A stretch of DNA of 64,000 nt from Deltaproteobacteria bacterium (GCA_016874775.1 VGTJ01000003.1:1-64000); one strand, 5' to 3'. Numbered from the stretch's first letter, positions 34,341-42,980 are shown. Made by a program: numbers and translations. The notes: a model not told the origin generated them from the letters alone.

Positions 34341-35588
34341 TCAGATTACCCCGCGCTGTTTCAGAGCTGCTAGTTCCCCTTGCCCTATCCCCAACCCCTC
34401 GCCATACACCGCCTCGTTGTGTTCGCCGATCAGCGGTGCCCGAGGTCCAGTGCGCCAAGAAACTTCGTTGGGCAACATCGGCGCGCCAATGTAGGAAAAG
34501 CGCTCGCCGAGTTCCGGGTGCTCGACTTCAGTAAACGTCGCCCGTCCCTGCCACTGCTCGTCTTGCAGGTTCTCTTCTGGTGTGCGGATCGGTGACCACG
34601 GAATGCCGAGATTCTGCCCTTCGCGCCAGATATCCTCCATGTCATGAGCAACAACGCATTCAGCCTGCACGTCGGCGAAGTGCTTGGCAAACTCTAACCC
34701 CTTGCGGTTATTGGGGTCGTCATACTTCTTCTCAGTGAGATCTCCGGCTTTCCCTTTACTGTCAAGGAAACTCACCAAGGTTTCATATCCACCAGGAAAC
34801 GGATTGGGCAGAATGATCGAATACCGCCCATCTTTGGTGGGAAACTGTACCTCAGGTCCGATCACTGGCTGCGCATGCCGTCCAGTCTGTCGATAACAAG
34901 CAGTTTGGTTATAGATCCAATTGGGCACATCGGTCTCGGTGCACACACTCACCGCTTGATGAATCGGGATGTCGATCATCTCACCTTGGTCGTAGGTCTC
35001 TCGTCCAATGAGCGCACCAACTGTGGCAATAAAGGCTTGGTTGCCGGTAATGTGATAGGCATGCCACATCTGCGGCGCAATGGGTGGGGTGTCGTACTTG
35101 CCATCGGCTTGCGGGCTATATCCACAACACATCATTTGTCCACCCAGCGCGAGGTGGACGAGGTCAGTCCCTTTGTAATCGCGCCATGGTCCGCTCCGAC
35201 CGAACGGCGTCAGCACCACATAGATTAAGCGCGGATTCAGTTGTTGGAGATCCGCCCAATCTAACCCGAGTTTCTTGAGCGTATCGAGAGGAAGGGAGTC
35301 AACTAACACATCGCATTGCACGATGAGTTTCTTGAGAATGTCAGTGCCTTCCGGGGAATGGATATCGAGGGTCACTCCCCGTTTGCCAAAATTATAATGC
35401 CAGAAATAGAGGCTACGCTCTGGGTGTTGCTCATCATGATAAAAAGGGCCAATGGTACGCGTCGAATTTCCTGCGGGGGGTTCGACTTTCACCACATCAG
35501 CCCCAGCACCCGCCAGCAATTTTCCAAAAAACTCGCCCTGCTCATCTCCTAGTTCAAGGACTTTTACATCGAAGAGAAATCCTTGCAT
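34341..35588 (-). CDS. CaiB/BaiF family (class III) CoA-transferase, copy 2
   Basis: 415 residues. MQGFLFDVKVLELGDEQGEF, LLAGAGADVVKVEPPAGN, NFGKRGVTLDIHSPEGTDIL, LQQLNPRLIYVVLTPFGRSG and GAPMLPNEVSWRTGPRAPLIGEHN are standard for this family. The first residues differ from the usual RVLELG start, with Asp-Glu-Gln-Gly in place of the small-residue loop. Immediately downstream of the TPP-dependent enzyme, the pair recalls oxalate or 2-hydroxyacid modules (CoA-transferase plus oxalyl-CoA decarboxylase/hydroxyacyl-CoA lyase); the substrate is inference. Confidence 0.88.
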   Translation of the reverse strand: MQGFLFDVKVLELGDEQGEFFGKLLAGAGADVVKVEPPAGNSTRTIGPFYHDEQHPERSLYFWHYNFGKRGVTLDIHSPEGTDILKKLIVQCDVLVDSLPLDTLKKLGLDWADLQQLNPRLIYVVLTPFGRSGPWRDYKGTDLVHLALGGQMMCCGYSPQADGKYDTPPIAPQMWHAYHITGNQAFIATVGALIGRETYDQGEMIDIPIHQAVSVCTETDVPNWIYNQTACYRQTGRHAQPVIGPEVQFPTKDGRYSIILPNPFPGGYETLVSFLDSKGKAGDLTEKKYDDPNNRKGLEFAKHFADVQAECVVAHDMEDIWREGQNLGIPWSPIRTPEENLQDEQWQGRATFTEVEHPELGERFSYIGAPMLPNEVSWRTGPRAPLIGEHNEAVYGEGLGIGQGELAALKQRGVI

Positions 35589-35712
35589 AGTTTCTCCTAG
35601 CGTTCAGCACTCAGCTTTTGCAAAGCCCGTCGGCACTCAGCGTTCAGCTTTCAGCTTTTTAGGAAATGTTTCGCCCTTCCCTTTTTGGCTGACCGCTGAG
35701 TGCTGAGCGCTT
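35589..35712. repeat. CAGCTTTCAGC-word intergenic tract
   Basis: GCGTTCAGCACTCAGC, GGCACTCAGCGTTCAGC, TTTCAGCTTTTTAGG and GACCGCTGAGTGCTGAGCGC; the left part is the reverse complement of the right part, giving a loose inverted repeat around 35600-35710. No coding signal. Confidence 0.6.
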
Positions 35713-37383
35713 CTACATTAGCGACGTCCCCGCCGACTCACCACCGTAACTCGCGAACGGCACGGTCTGCGCGCGCGCAGTGGGTTCGGTAATCACATTG
35801 AGGAGCGCAGGTTTGCCTTTTTCCATCTCCTTCACTGCGCGTTCGATCGCCGGTCGAATGGCATTGGGACCTTCAACCAATTCGCCATAGGCACCAAGAC
35901 CGAGCGCAACTTGATCGTAACGCACATGGCCCAGTTCACGTCCAGGCACATGCATGCCATTGGCTCGGGCGGTCCAGCCGGCATTGTTACTGACGATCAC
36001 CAACACTGGTAATTGGTTACGTACGGCGGTGTCGAGTTCCATCAGATTCATGCCGAGAGATCCATCGCCGTGTAGCACGACCACCATCTTATCCGGCGCA
36101 GCCGCCTTTGCTCCAACCCCAAACGGCAGGCCAACTCCCATACAGCCATTTGGTCCGGGATTGAGACGTGCCCCAGGAACAAAGGAAGGAATCACTTGGC
36201 GTGACATATTCATGATCTCATGCCCATCAACGGCAAGAATACCGTTACGCGGCATGAAATCGCGGACCTCCTTGCAGAGCCGCATCGGATGCACGGGCGT
36301 CTGCGCGGAGTTCAGCAAGGGCAGCATCTTCTCACGGTTCTCGCGATCTTTGGCCCCGAGCTGTTGCACCCAGGCTGAGTCATCACCAAAACGGACTCGA
36401 CCTTTTGCGACTTGTGTCAGTTGTTCAAACACCGCTTTTGCATCACCGACAATTCCTAACTCAACGCTGCGGGTCCGACCGATTTCCTCTGAATCGACAT
36501 CCACCTGAATAAACTTTGCCTCAGGAGAAAAGCGCGGTGCCCGACCATAGCCAATAATGAAGTTGATGCGCGTTCCGACAACCAGGACCACATCTGCTTC
36601 TCTGAGGGCGAATGAACGCGCCCCCAGTAATGACAACGGGTGATCATCGGGCACCACCCCGCGTCCTTGCGGAGTCGTGAAGAAAGGTATGCCAGTAGTC
36701 TCGACGAAGTCCTGCATCGCCTTGCCAGCGTTCGCCCAAAAGATCCCACTCCCTGTGATCAGCAACGGTTTTTTTGCGGCCTTCAGGAGGTCAACCGCTT
36801 TCTCGATTGATTGGCTATCAGCCATCAAGGTTGATTTTTGCGCGATGGTTGGGCGCGGCGAAACCCTTTTCTCATCGACCTTTTCGACCAGCATGTTGCC
36901 TGGCATATCGAAGTACACGGGGCCGGGTTTGCCTTGACGTGCCCGCAGCATGCCCATGTGTACGTATTCTTTGGCGCGCTGGGCTTCATAAATACGCACT
37001 GCCCACTTTGAGATCGGTTTGAACACTGCGAGCTGATCGAATTCTTGGAAATCCCCAAGATCGTAATAATGCACCGCTGAAGAGCCGCCTAGTGCAAGCA
37101 CTGGACAGGCGTCAAGAAATGCGTTGGACATCCCAGTCAGCAGGTTAGCTGCACCTGGACCACCGGCACCCATACAAACACCAACCTTACCGGTGACCCG
37201 CGAATAGGCATGGGCCATCATCGCCGCAGCCTGTTCATGGCGTACGTCGATCAGGCGAATACCAAGCCGCTCGGCATGCATGGACAGAAGGATATTCGGT
37301 CCACCCATGATGTAGAAAATCGTATTAACGCCTTCTTCCTTAAGTCCTTCGGCCATTAATTGACTACCATCGACTTGCGCCAT
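35713..37383 (-). CDS. thiamine-pyrophosphate enzyme (2-hydroxyacyl-CoA lyase/oxalyl-CoA decarboxylase-like)
   Basis: 556 residues with three TPP-enzyme domains. The cofactor-activating glutamate is Glu50 in VRHEQAAAMMAHAY; the central domain has PLLITGSGIFWANAG; the TPP/Mg site is VVLHGDGSLGMNLMEL followed by VSNNAGW. GDFQEFDQLAVFKPISKWAV and RPGKPGPVYFDMPGN-like text (RQGKPGPVYFDMPG) resemble 2-hydroxyacyl-CoA lyases more than acetolactate synthases. Followed downstream by two class III CoA-transferases, which fits making an acyl-CoA substrate and cleaving it to formyl-CoA or a similar product. An acetolactate-synthase-like role is the alternative. Confidence 0.85.
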   Translation of the reverse strand: MAQVDGSQLMAEGLKEEGVNTIFYIMGGPNILLSMHAERLGIRLIDVRHEQAAAMMAHAYSRVTGKVGVCMGAGGPGAANLLTGMSNAFLDACPVLALGGSSAVHYYDLGDFQEFDQLAVFKPISKWAVRIYEAQRAKEYVHMGMLRARQGKPGPVYFDMPGNMLVEKVDEKRVSPRPTIAQKSTLMADSQSIEKAVDLLKAAKKPLLITGSGIFWANAGKAMQDFVETTGIPFFTTPQGRGVVPDDHPLSLLGARSFALREADVVLVVGTRINFIIGYGRAPRFSPEAKFIQVDVDSEEIGRTRSVELGIVGDAKAVFEQLTQVAKGRVRFGDDSAWVQQLGAKDRENREKMLPLLNSAQTPVHPMRLCKEVRDFMPRNGILAVDGHEIMNMSRQVIPSFVPGARLNPGPNGCMGVGLPFGVGAKAAAPDKMVVVLHGDGSLGMNLMELDTAVRNQLPVLVIVSNNAGWTARANGMHVPGRELGHVRYDQVALGLGAYGELVEGPNAIRPAIERAVKEMEKGKPALLNVITEPTARAQTVPFASYGGESAGTSLM

Positions 37384-37435
37384 TGTTTTCTCCTCAACGC
37401 TACATTTTTACATTTGTCTCAAGGGTCTGACCACC

Positions 37436-37476
37436 AAAAACAAGAGCAGTGATCTATTGAAGAATCACTGCTCTTG
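37436..37476 (-). terminator. rho-independent terminator after the Arg-rich repeat gene
   Basis: Perfect 13-base arms CAAGAGCAGTGAT (37441-37453) and ATCACTGCTCTTG (37464-37476) around a ten-base loop. Read on the minus strand the hairpin is followed by TTTTT (37436-37440). It starts 13 bases after the stop of the minus-strand gene at 37490. Confidence 0.85.
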
Positions 37477-37489
37477 ATAGCGATCAATC

Positions 37490-37948
37490 CTATCGCAGTT
37501 CTCGACCGAGTACCGTGCGATACCGGGTCACAACATGACGTCGGGTCACATAACGTGTTCCCGAAATCACCCGACGTCGGGTCACGTAATCACGACTGGT
37601 GACAACCTGTCGTCGCACGACGGGCCGCCGACTCGTCACCACCCGTCGCTGCGTCACGTAGCTGCGCCCTTCTCCACGAGAACGGTACGATCGCCGTTCT
37701 TCGCGTTCTTGGGCAAATGCGGATTCGATTACCTCCATTATCGGTGCGACCACCGTCAATGTCACAATCAGTCCAACTACTATTCTTTGAAAATATGGGT
37801 GCCGAATAAAGCTTCTCTTTTTCTCTTCCGCCCCCCCAACCATTTCTTGCATACGCCTCCCTTCATCCAACTTTTCTTCCTCAGGCACAAACTGCCAGCA
37901 CTCCTCCCCGCGATAGCGTCGTCCACAGATTTGCAAGCAGCCTAGCAA
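37490..37948 (-). CDS. membrane-anchored Arg-rich repeat protein
   Basis: 152 residues of no recognised family. Residues 1-35 contain CLQICGRRYRGEECWQF, a cysteine-bearing cytosolic head; about 55-75 form one membrane segment (IVVGLIVTLTVVAPIMEVI); the tail after about residue 85 is a degenerate tandem repeat of a VTRRxV unit (SYVTQRRVVTSRR, VVRRQVVTSRDYVTRRRV, TRYVTRRHVVTRYRT). The tail would be strongly basic and on the far side of the membrane, perhaps binding wall polymer or nucleic acid; that is inference. Start uncertain (internal ATGs at 37852 and 37843). A good terminator follows it. Confidence 0.6.
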   Translation of the reverse strand: MLGCLQICGRRYRGEECWQFVPEEEKLDEGRRMQEMVGGAEEKKRSFIRHPYFQRIVVGLIVTLTVVAPIMEVIESAFAQEREERRSYRSRGEGRSYVTQRRVVTSRRPVVRRQVVTSRDYVTRRRVISGTRYVTRRHVVTRYRTVLGRELR

Positions 37949-38447
37949 GTTGCGTGCAGACGAGTGACGGCGGTCCTCTACTTCTTCCCATTGCTTGCGC
38001 CCCCAAAATTTCGACCACTTACGGCGCAGACATACTTGAGACAGGATTACAAAAGCAAGGGGAAATCTACAGATGACACCTCAGTTTTGGTTTTTTCTTT
38101 TCATTTTCCCCCAAAAGGTATGGAAAAAAATAAGGTATTGGATCCATCTCCCCAGGAAGGAGGGCTCATACAAGCCCTCCCCTCCTTCTTCCCGGGGGGC
38201 CCCGAGCTACCTACGCAAAGACCGTGATTCCGCGTGGCAGCTTACCTGGTAGCCTCGAAACACTGCCCACATCCGTAGAGTTTCATCTCACTTGTTAGGG
38301 TGTTATGAACGAGCCGTTTGTGACTCGAAGCTACGGATGTCACGTGCTACCAGGAAAAATGTCCTCATGTATACTCTCGGACCTCTCGCCTCTCAGCAAT
38401 GATAGTTCGGACAGAGTCTTGCTTCACCTTTAGACTAGCGAAGTTCG
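37949..38447. other. intergenic region with hairpins, no gene supported
   Basis: No credible coding frame. It contains a short hairpin GGAGGGCT/AGCCCTCC (38159-38166 and 38173-38180) in a C-rich context, and the longer interrupted inverted repeat at 38245-38354. A CTTTTCATTTTCCCCC-type low-complexity stretch lies around 38095-38112. Confidence 0.6.
38245..38354. repeat. interrupted two-step inverted repeat
   Basis: Outer arms CCTGGTAGC (38245-38253) and GCTACCAGG (38346-38354) enclose inner arms ACATCCGTAG (38269-38278) and CTACGGATGT (38331-38340), both perfect. The left spacer is 15 bases, the right 5. A 52-base centre lies between the inner arms. It is large for a terminator; a small non-autonomous element or a structured RNA are possible readings. 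Confidence 0.65.
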
Positions 38448-39173
38448 TTATTGCATCGCCTCCTCTCTTTTTGCGGTCCCAGAGAAAGTCACAATCTCAC
38501 TGACCTGACTAGTCTCGCTTTCTACCACTCCAAGGACGATCGTTTTGAGTGCCATCAAATAGTCATCTACTTTAGCAAAGCGCTTGAGTGCCCAGCGCCG
38601 CACTGCCCACGATTGCGACAGCACCATCAAACTATGCGCTTTCAAATCAATATCACCTGAAGGAAAAACTCCTCTTTCAACGCCATACGCAATAATCTCC
38701 TCAAGGAAATGCTGAATTCGTTCCTCCCCTTCGAGAAGGCGACGGCGCTCTCCAGCGGTTAGTGACTTCAATTCTTGGTAACCAAGAACCGTATAACGAC
38801 GCAGCTCCTCAATAAGCCGGACGTACGACTGATAGGCAAGCCACAGAAGCTCCTTTGGGTTGACGCCTTTTGCCTTCAGCCGTTCAAACTCAGCTTGCTG
38901 GTCTCGAAGAGTTGACTCTGTACGCTCTTGATTGCGGGAGAATAGATAGAAGAGGACCTCTTCTTTACTGGTGAAATAATTAAAGACCGAACCGACACTC
39001 AGTCCAGCTCTCTGCGCAATTTCCCGAACACTCGTGCTATGGTAGCCCCCACTCAAGAACAATGCTGCTGCCGCATCCGCGATGCGCTCTTTTCCTTCGA
39101 GGAGACGCTTCTCATCTGCGACTTGCGAGGCCGCCTTGCGTTTCCTGCGGAGGACTTGTGCTTTCACGCGCAC
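38448..39173 (-). CDS. TetR-family transcriptional regulator
   Basis: 241 residues from a GTG at 39173 (AAAGGA ten bases ahead). The N-terminal helix-turn-helix reads KERIADAAAALFLSGGYHST, SVREIAQRAGLSVGSVFNYF, and FTSKEEVLFYLF. The C-terminal ligand domain is helical and unassigned. TetR proteins usually repress their own or a neighbouring operon; the D-aminoacylase-like gene lies upstream on the same strand, 188 bases away, and that gap carries a possible TGAGTGAGTGTTCA operator. Confidence 0.9.
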   Translation of the reverse strand: MRVKAQVLRRKRKAASQVADEKRLLEGKERIADAAAALFLSGGYHSTSVREIAQRAGLSVGSVFNYFTSKEEVLFYLFSRNQERTESTLRDQQAEFERLKAKGVNPKELLWLAYQSYVRLIEELRRYTVLGYQELKSLTAGERRRLLEGEERIQHFLEEIIAYGVERGVFPSGDIDLKAHSLMVLSQSWAVRRWALKRFAKVDDYLMALKTIVLGVVESETSQVSEIVTFSGTAKREEAMQ

Positions 39174-39360
39174 TGTCCTTTCATGGAGACAGTCATATGA
39201 AATTCTGAGTGAGTGTTCATTTCCCTTGCCTCATACGCTAGCTCCCTATGACTTGTCAAGGAGAACCTGCAAGTGAGTCAAGCGAGCAGTCGCAATCTGC
39301 TGCTCGCCCGATCTTTTTCCTTGAATTTTTCATTCGCACGCGGCCATTGTGAGCTCACTT

Positions 39361-41043
39361 CTACGGTCGCATCATGCGACCAGGCAGTCCACCTTGATAG
39401 ACTCCTCCTGAAAAAACCGTCATCCCTGCGACTATTGTATGATGTACGCCCTGAGCCTTTTCGATTAAGCGCGGCTTTCCTCCAGGTAAATCGTTCACCC
39501 ACTCTGGAGACTGCACCCCGATCGTCTCCGGATCAAATACGACCAAGTCCGCATCCATACCAACGGCGATACGCCCCTTCTTGGTCTGCCCCAGGAACGC
39601 TGCCGGCTCTCCAGTGAGTCTCCGCACTCCTTCTTCTAAGCTCAGCGCTTGTCGCTTCCGCACCCATTCACCGAGCAGATAGGTTGGTACGCCAGCATCA
39701 CAATGTTGATCGACATGCGCCCCAGCGTCGGAGAGCCCGATCAATACATCTGGATGGGTAATCAATTCTCGTACCTCGTCGGGGTTCGTATTAATCACAG
39801 ACAGTGTTATTCCCATCTCCAGATCTTCATCGATAGCCAAATCAAGAATCGTGTCGATCGGATCGCGCTCCCACAATGCCGCAATTTCCGCAATACTCTT
39901 GTTGAGGTAGCGTTTGTTATGCTCCTTCTCCACTCGCACCACATGCACCCGATCCCACTGGTTCGTGAAAATCGCACCGCCAACTTTCAAATCGTTACGG
40001 AACGCATCACGAAATTCCGCTTTCCGATAGAGGGCAATCTGTTCAGGCACCGGACGATTAAACGCCTCTCGCCACGAGGGAAAGCTGGCGAAAATAAAGG
40101 GGACCTTCATCGTATAGTATTGCTGAATTGGACGCGGCGTCACTTGCGGTGGGATCCGCAAACCTCTCTTCAGGAAAGGCTCAATCCGCGCCAACGCGGA
40201 ACGACATACCCTAGGCATATCGGATCGGCCCAATAACCCAAGCCACGTCACCGGACGCTGACTTTCGTTCGCAACGGCAACCAGAAGGTCCAATTCTTCA
40301 TCCGTCAGTACACTCACACTCTTAGTGAGAGCAATCTCAATCACTCCTCGCCCAAGCTCTCGCATGATACGTCCGAGGGCACCAAGTTCCTCTTTCGTAG
40401 CCAGTCGACTCGCAAGCGGCTTCCCCTGATAGCCAATGTGTTGATTGAGTAGACTGAGAGAAAATCCATAGGCTCCGGCCTCCATTGCCTGCCGGAACAA
40501 AACCGTCATCCGTTCAAGCTCCGCGGTAGTCGCAGCGCGCTCCGAAGCTGCTGCCCCCATGACGTAGTAACGAAAGCTCGACAGCGGCACTAAAAATCCC
40601 ACGTTTAGGGCCATGCCTCGCGCAGCGATCGCCTCCATATACTGGGGAAAACTCTCCCACTCCTCCCACGCCACTCCCCCAAGCAATACGTCATGCGGCA
40701 TGGCTTCTACATTCACCAAGTCCCATGACACAATCTCCTTCTCGCGCGGACGACACGGCGCGACCCCTACTCCGCAGTTACCCATGAGTACCGATGTCAC
40801 CCCATGCCATGGCGAGCACGTAAGTAACGGATCCCACGAAATCTGTGCATCGTAGTGGGTATGAATGTCGATAAATCCTGGTGCGGTAACCAACCCCTCA
40901 GCGTTGATTGTATGCGTCGCACTCCCTACGACCTTCCCAAGCTCGACGATCTTCCCATTACGTACACCAATTGAACCACGAAACCGTGGCTGCCCTGTAC
41001 CATCACAGATCTGAGCATCTTTAATCAAGAGATCGTAACTCAT
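39361..41043 (-). CDS. N-acyl-D-amino-acid deacylase-type amidohydrolase, copy 2
   Basis: 560 residues, the same length as the copy at 31154-32836 and alike throughout: MSYDLLIKDAQICDGTGQPR, GFIDIHTHYDAQISWDP, MGNCGVGVAPC, VLIGLSDAGAHVDQHCDAG and GRIAVGMDADLVVFDPETI. Zinc-type amidohydrolase expected to act on an N-acyl or amide substrate in the cytoplasm. AGGAGGG precedes the ATG. The deacetylase gene upstream and the TetR gene downstream share its strand. Confidence 0.9.
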   Translation of the reverse strand: MSYDLLIKDAQICDGTGQPRFRGSIGVRNGKIVELGKVVGSATHTINAEGLVTAPGFIDIHTHYDAQISWDPLLTCSPWHGVTSVLMGNCGVGVAPCRPREKEIVSWDLVNVEAMPHDVLLGGVAWEEWESFPQYMEAIAARGMALNVGFLVPLSSFRYYVMGAAASERAATTAELERMTVLFRQAMEAGAYGFSLSLLNQHIGYQGKPLASRLATKEELGALGRIMRELGRGVIEIALTKSVSVLTDEELDLLVAVANESQRPVTWLGLLGRSDMPRVCRSALARIEPFLKRGLRIPPQVTPRPIQQYYTMKVPFIFASFPSWREAFNRPVPEQIALYRKAEFRDAFRNDLKVGGAIFTNQWDRVHVVRVEKEHNKRYLNKSIAEIAALWERDPIDTILDLAIDEDLEMGITLSVINTNPDEVRELITHPDVLIGLSDAGAHVDQHCDAGVPTYLLGEWVRKRQALSLEEGVRRLTGEPAAFLGQTKKGRIAVGMDADLVVFDPETIGVQSPEWVNDLPGGKPRLIEKAQGVHHTIVAGMTVFSGGVYQGGLPGRMMRP

Positions 41044-41099
41044 GGTGTCCCTCCTCTATTTGTTCATTGTTTCCTCAATATCCCTGTTTTCCGTCGCGC

Positions 41100-42098
41100 C
41101 TACTTCTTTCCTTGTTCTTGCACATAGCGCGCAATCTGCTCATGTGTCGCAAACCACACCCCTGGTTTTTTCTTCATGTATGTAATCAGCCGCTCCAGCA
41201 TCTGCATCCGATACCGGTGGCCGATCACTTGTGGATGCATAACCAAGATGAACATCGTCCCCTCTGCATACGCCCCATCAAACTCCCCTGCCCAAACCGA
41301 ATACACATCATTCGGGTTTCGCAAGCCCACGTGGTGAGTCGCCCAATTCAACTGAAAGTATGGCCAATCATCAAGGATCCACTCGACCGGAATCTCGATC
41401 AGTCCTGACGCTTGTCCTTCCGTTATCAACTCATAAGGACGTTCATCAGCCATCATGCTACTGTCGTAGAGGAACCCCATCTCTTTCACTAACCGAATAG
41501 TAGCTGGCGTCAGATCCCACGCCGCCGAGCGAAACCCAACCGGCCGCTTCCCCACTCTCTCAACAAAGATCCGCATCGCCTTGTCGTATACTTCCCGTTC
41601 TTCTTTCTCTGTCAGTTCCATTGGGTTCTCATGTATATAAGAGTGAAAGCCAAATTCATGCTGCGGGCGCTTTTTAATTTCCTCGACCATTTCCGGATGA
41701 AGAACCATCGAAATCGCAGGAATGAAAAACGTTGCCGGGATTTTGTACTTATCAAGCATAGCCAAAATCCTTGGCATTCCGGTCCGGGCTCCATACTCTC
41801 CACGCGACATATAGGAGGGGCTCCGTTGTTTCTGCATGCCGAGCCACACTGGCTCCGTATCGAAATCGAACGACAAACTCACAGCCACGCGTGCCCCATT
41901 CGGCCAACGCTTCGGACTCAGATCCTTTCCGCTTCGTACTTTATTCACATGCTCTTGGATCTGCTCTGGGGCCCACTTCCATACTGGTTCATCCTGTTGT
42001 GTCAGGCCTTCTGTTGCAGTGCTGAGCATCGCCCCAAGTACCAGCAGCATCAGCATCGACCTCCGCCGTCTTCTGCCGCGATCATGCGCTTCTGTCAT
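41100..42098 (-). CDS. polysaccharide deacetylase (NodB-homology) family, exported
   Basis: 332 residues from ATG 42098 with GGAGAGAGG upstream. A twin-Arg-like/basic start (RGRRRRRSMLMLLVLGAMLS) and hydrophobic segment suggest export or membrane anchoring. NodB motifs: SLSFDFDTEP with Asp78/Asp80, PATFFIPAIS, and FHSYIHENP with His152 and His156, then GFRSAAWDLTPATI and the closing FILVMHPQVIGH. Known members deacetylate glycans or open cyclic imides/allantoin-like rings; given hydantoinase-type neighbours both are possible. Confidence 0.87.
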   Translation of the reverse strand: MTEAHDRGRRRRRSMLMLLVLGAMLSTATEGLTQQDEPVWKWAPEQIQEHVNKVRSGKDLSPKRWPNGARVAVSLSFDFDTEPVWLGMQKQRSPSYMSRGEYGARTGMPRILAMLDKYKIPATFFIPAISMVLHPEMVEEIKKRPQHEFGFHSYIHENPMELTEKEEREVYDKAMRIFVERVGKRPVGFRSAAWDLTPATIRLVKEMGFLYDSSMMADERPYELITEGQASGLIEIPVEWILDDWPYFQLNWATHHVGLRNPNDVYSVWAGEFDGAYAEGTMFILVMHPQVIGHRYRMQMLERLITYMKKKPGVWFATHEQIARYVQEQGKK

Positions 42099-42170
42099 TC
42101 GCCTCTCTCCCTTTACCGTCGTTATCTCTTTCTCTATGATCCCCGCCATTCCATTTGAGGAGGGGAATGC

Positions 42171-42623
42171 ATGCTGGAAAGTCTTTTACTCTCAACATCT
42201 GACTCGTGGATGAACTTCGCGCTTTTAGTCGTCCGCGTTGCTCTCGGTATCTGTATTGTCATTCACGGTACCGGCAAACTCGGCTATCACCCAACCAATC
42301 CCGGCGGGGTTCCGGCCTTCGCAGGATGGCTCAAAGATCTGGGGATGCCCTTCCCGCTCCTCAATGCCTGGGTCGCTACTATTATCGAATTCGGTGGTGG
42401 CATTCTCTTCATCTTCGGCTTCTTAACTCGCCCAATCGCACTTGCCTTGACGGTCAATATGTTGATCGCATCGCTAACGGGTCACCGGGGCGGCGGGTAT
42501 CTGATTCTGAATAATCCTCCAGGCGCAGAGTATGCGATCAACCTCACAATCCTGTTCGCCATGTTCGTTCTCACCGGCCCCGGCTGGTGGTCCCTTGATT
42601 ACTTCCTGTTTCATACGCCGTAA
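42171..42623 (+). CDS. DoxX-family membrane protein
   Basis: 150 residues with about four membrane segments: FALLVVRVALGICIVIHGTG, FPLLNAWVATIIEFGGGILF, FLTRPIALALTVNMLIASLT and AINLTILFAMFVLTGPGWWS. The HGTGKLGY motif and the layout match DoxX/DoxD-type inner-membrane proteins of uncertain role, some linked to quinone or thiol redox. GAGGAGG precedes the ATG. Transcribed away from the deacetylase gene, from which it is separated by 72 bases. Confidence 0.88.
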   Translation: MLESLLLSTSDSWMNFALLVVRVALGICIVIHGTGKLGYHPTNPGGVPAFAGWLKDLGMPFPLLNAWVATIIEFGGGILFIFGFLTRPIALALTVNMLIASLTGHRGGGYLILNNPPGAEYAINLTILFAMFVLTGPGWWSLDYFLFHTP

Positions 42624-42626
42624 CAG

Positions 42627-42980
42627 CTATGATCGTGCGAAGATCTGCACCACGTTTCCTTCTGGGTCTCTCACAGTGAAGTACTTTCCGTGGCCACCCA
42701 TATCAACAATGTCGTTCACCGGTGCGCCACTCTTGATGAGCTGCTCTCGTGTCTCCATAAGATTATCTACTTCAAGAACAACGGTGCCACCGCCACCTGC
42801 TGGCACCGTCCCCTCACTGGGATCGGCTAACGCGACGCCTACCCCATTCACATCGAACTGCGTCCATCGATTTCCATCACGAAATTTAACGTTCATCCCC
42901 AATACGTCTTTGTAAAAGGTCACTGCACGGTCCATGTTCTTAACCACGTAGTACGCACTCGAGAATTTCTTAATCGCCAT
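42627..42980 (-). CDS. VOC-family protein
   Basis: 117 residues from ATG 42980 with GGAGGAAGAG ahead; the longer frame runs into a hairpin repeat. Core: SSAYYVVKNMDRAVTFYKDV, NVKFRDGNRWTQFDVNGVGV, TVVLEVDNLMETREQLIKSG and the closing VRDPEGNVVQIFARS. Converges on doxX with only three bases between stops. The specific reaction is unknown. Confidence 0.87.
   Translation of the reverse strand: MAIKKFSSAYYVVKNMDRAVTFYKDVLGMNVKFRDGNRWTQFDVNGVGVALADPSEGTVPAGGGGTVVLEVDNLMETREQLIKSGAPVNDIVDMGGHGKYFTVRDPEGNVVQIFARS

Noticed and set aside
38159-38180. GGAGGGCT/AGCCCTCC hairpin as a terminator
   Set aside because: It lacks a T-tract on either strand and lies far from any gene end.
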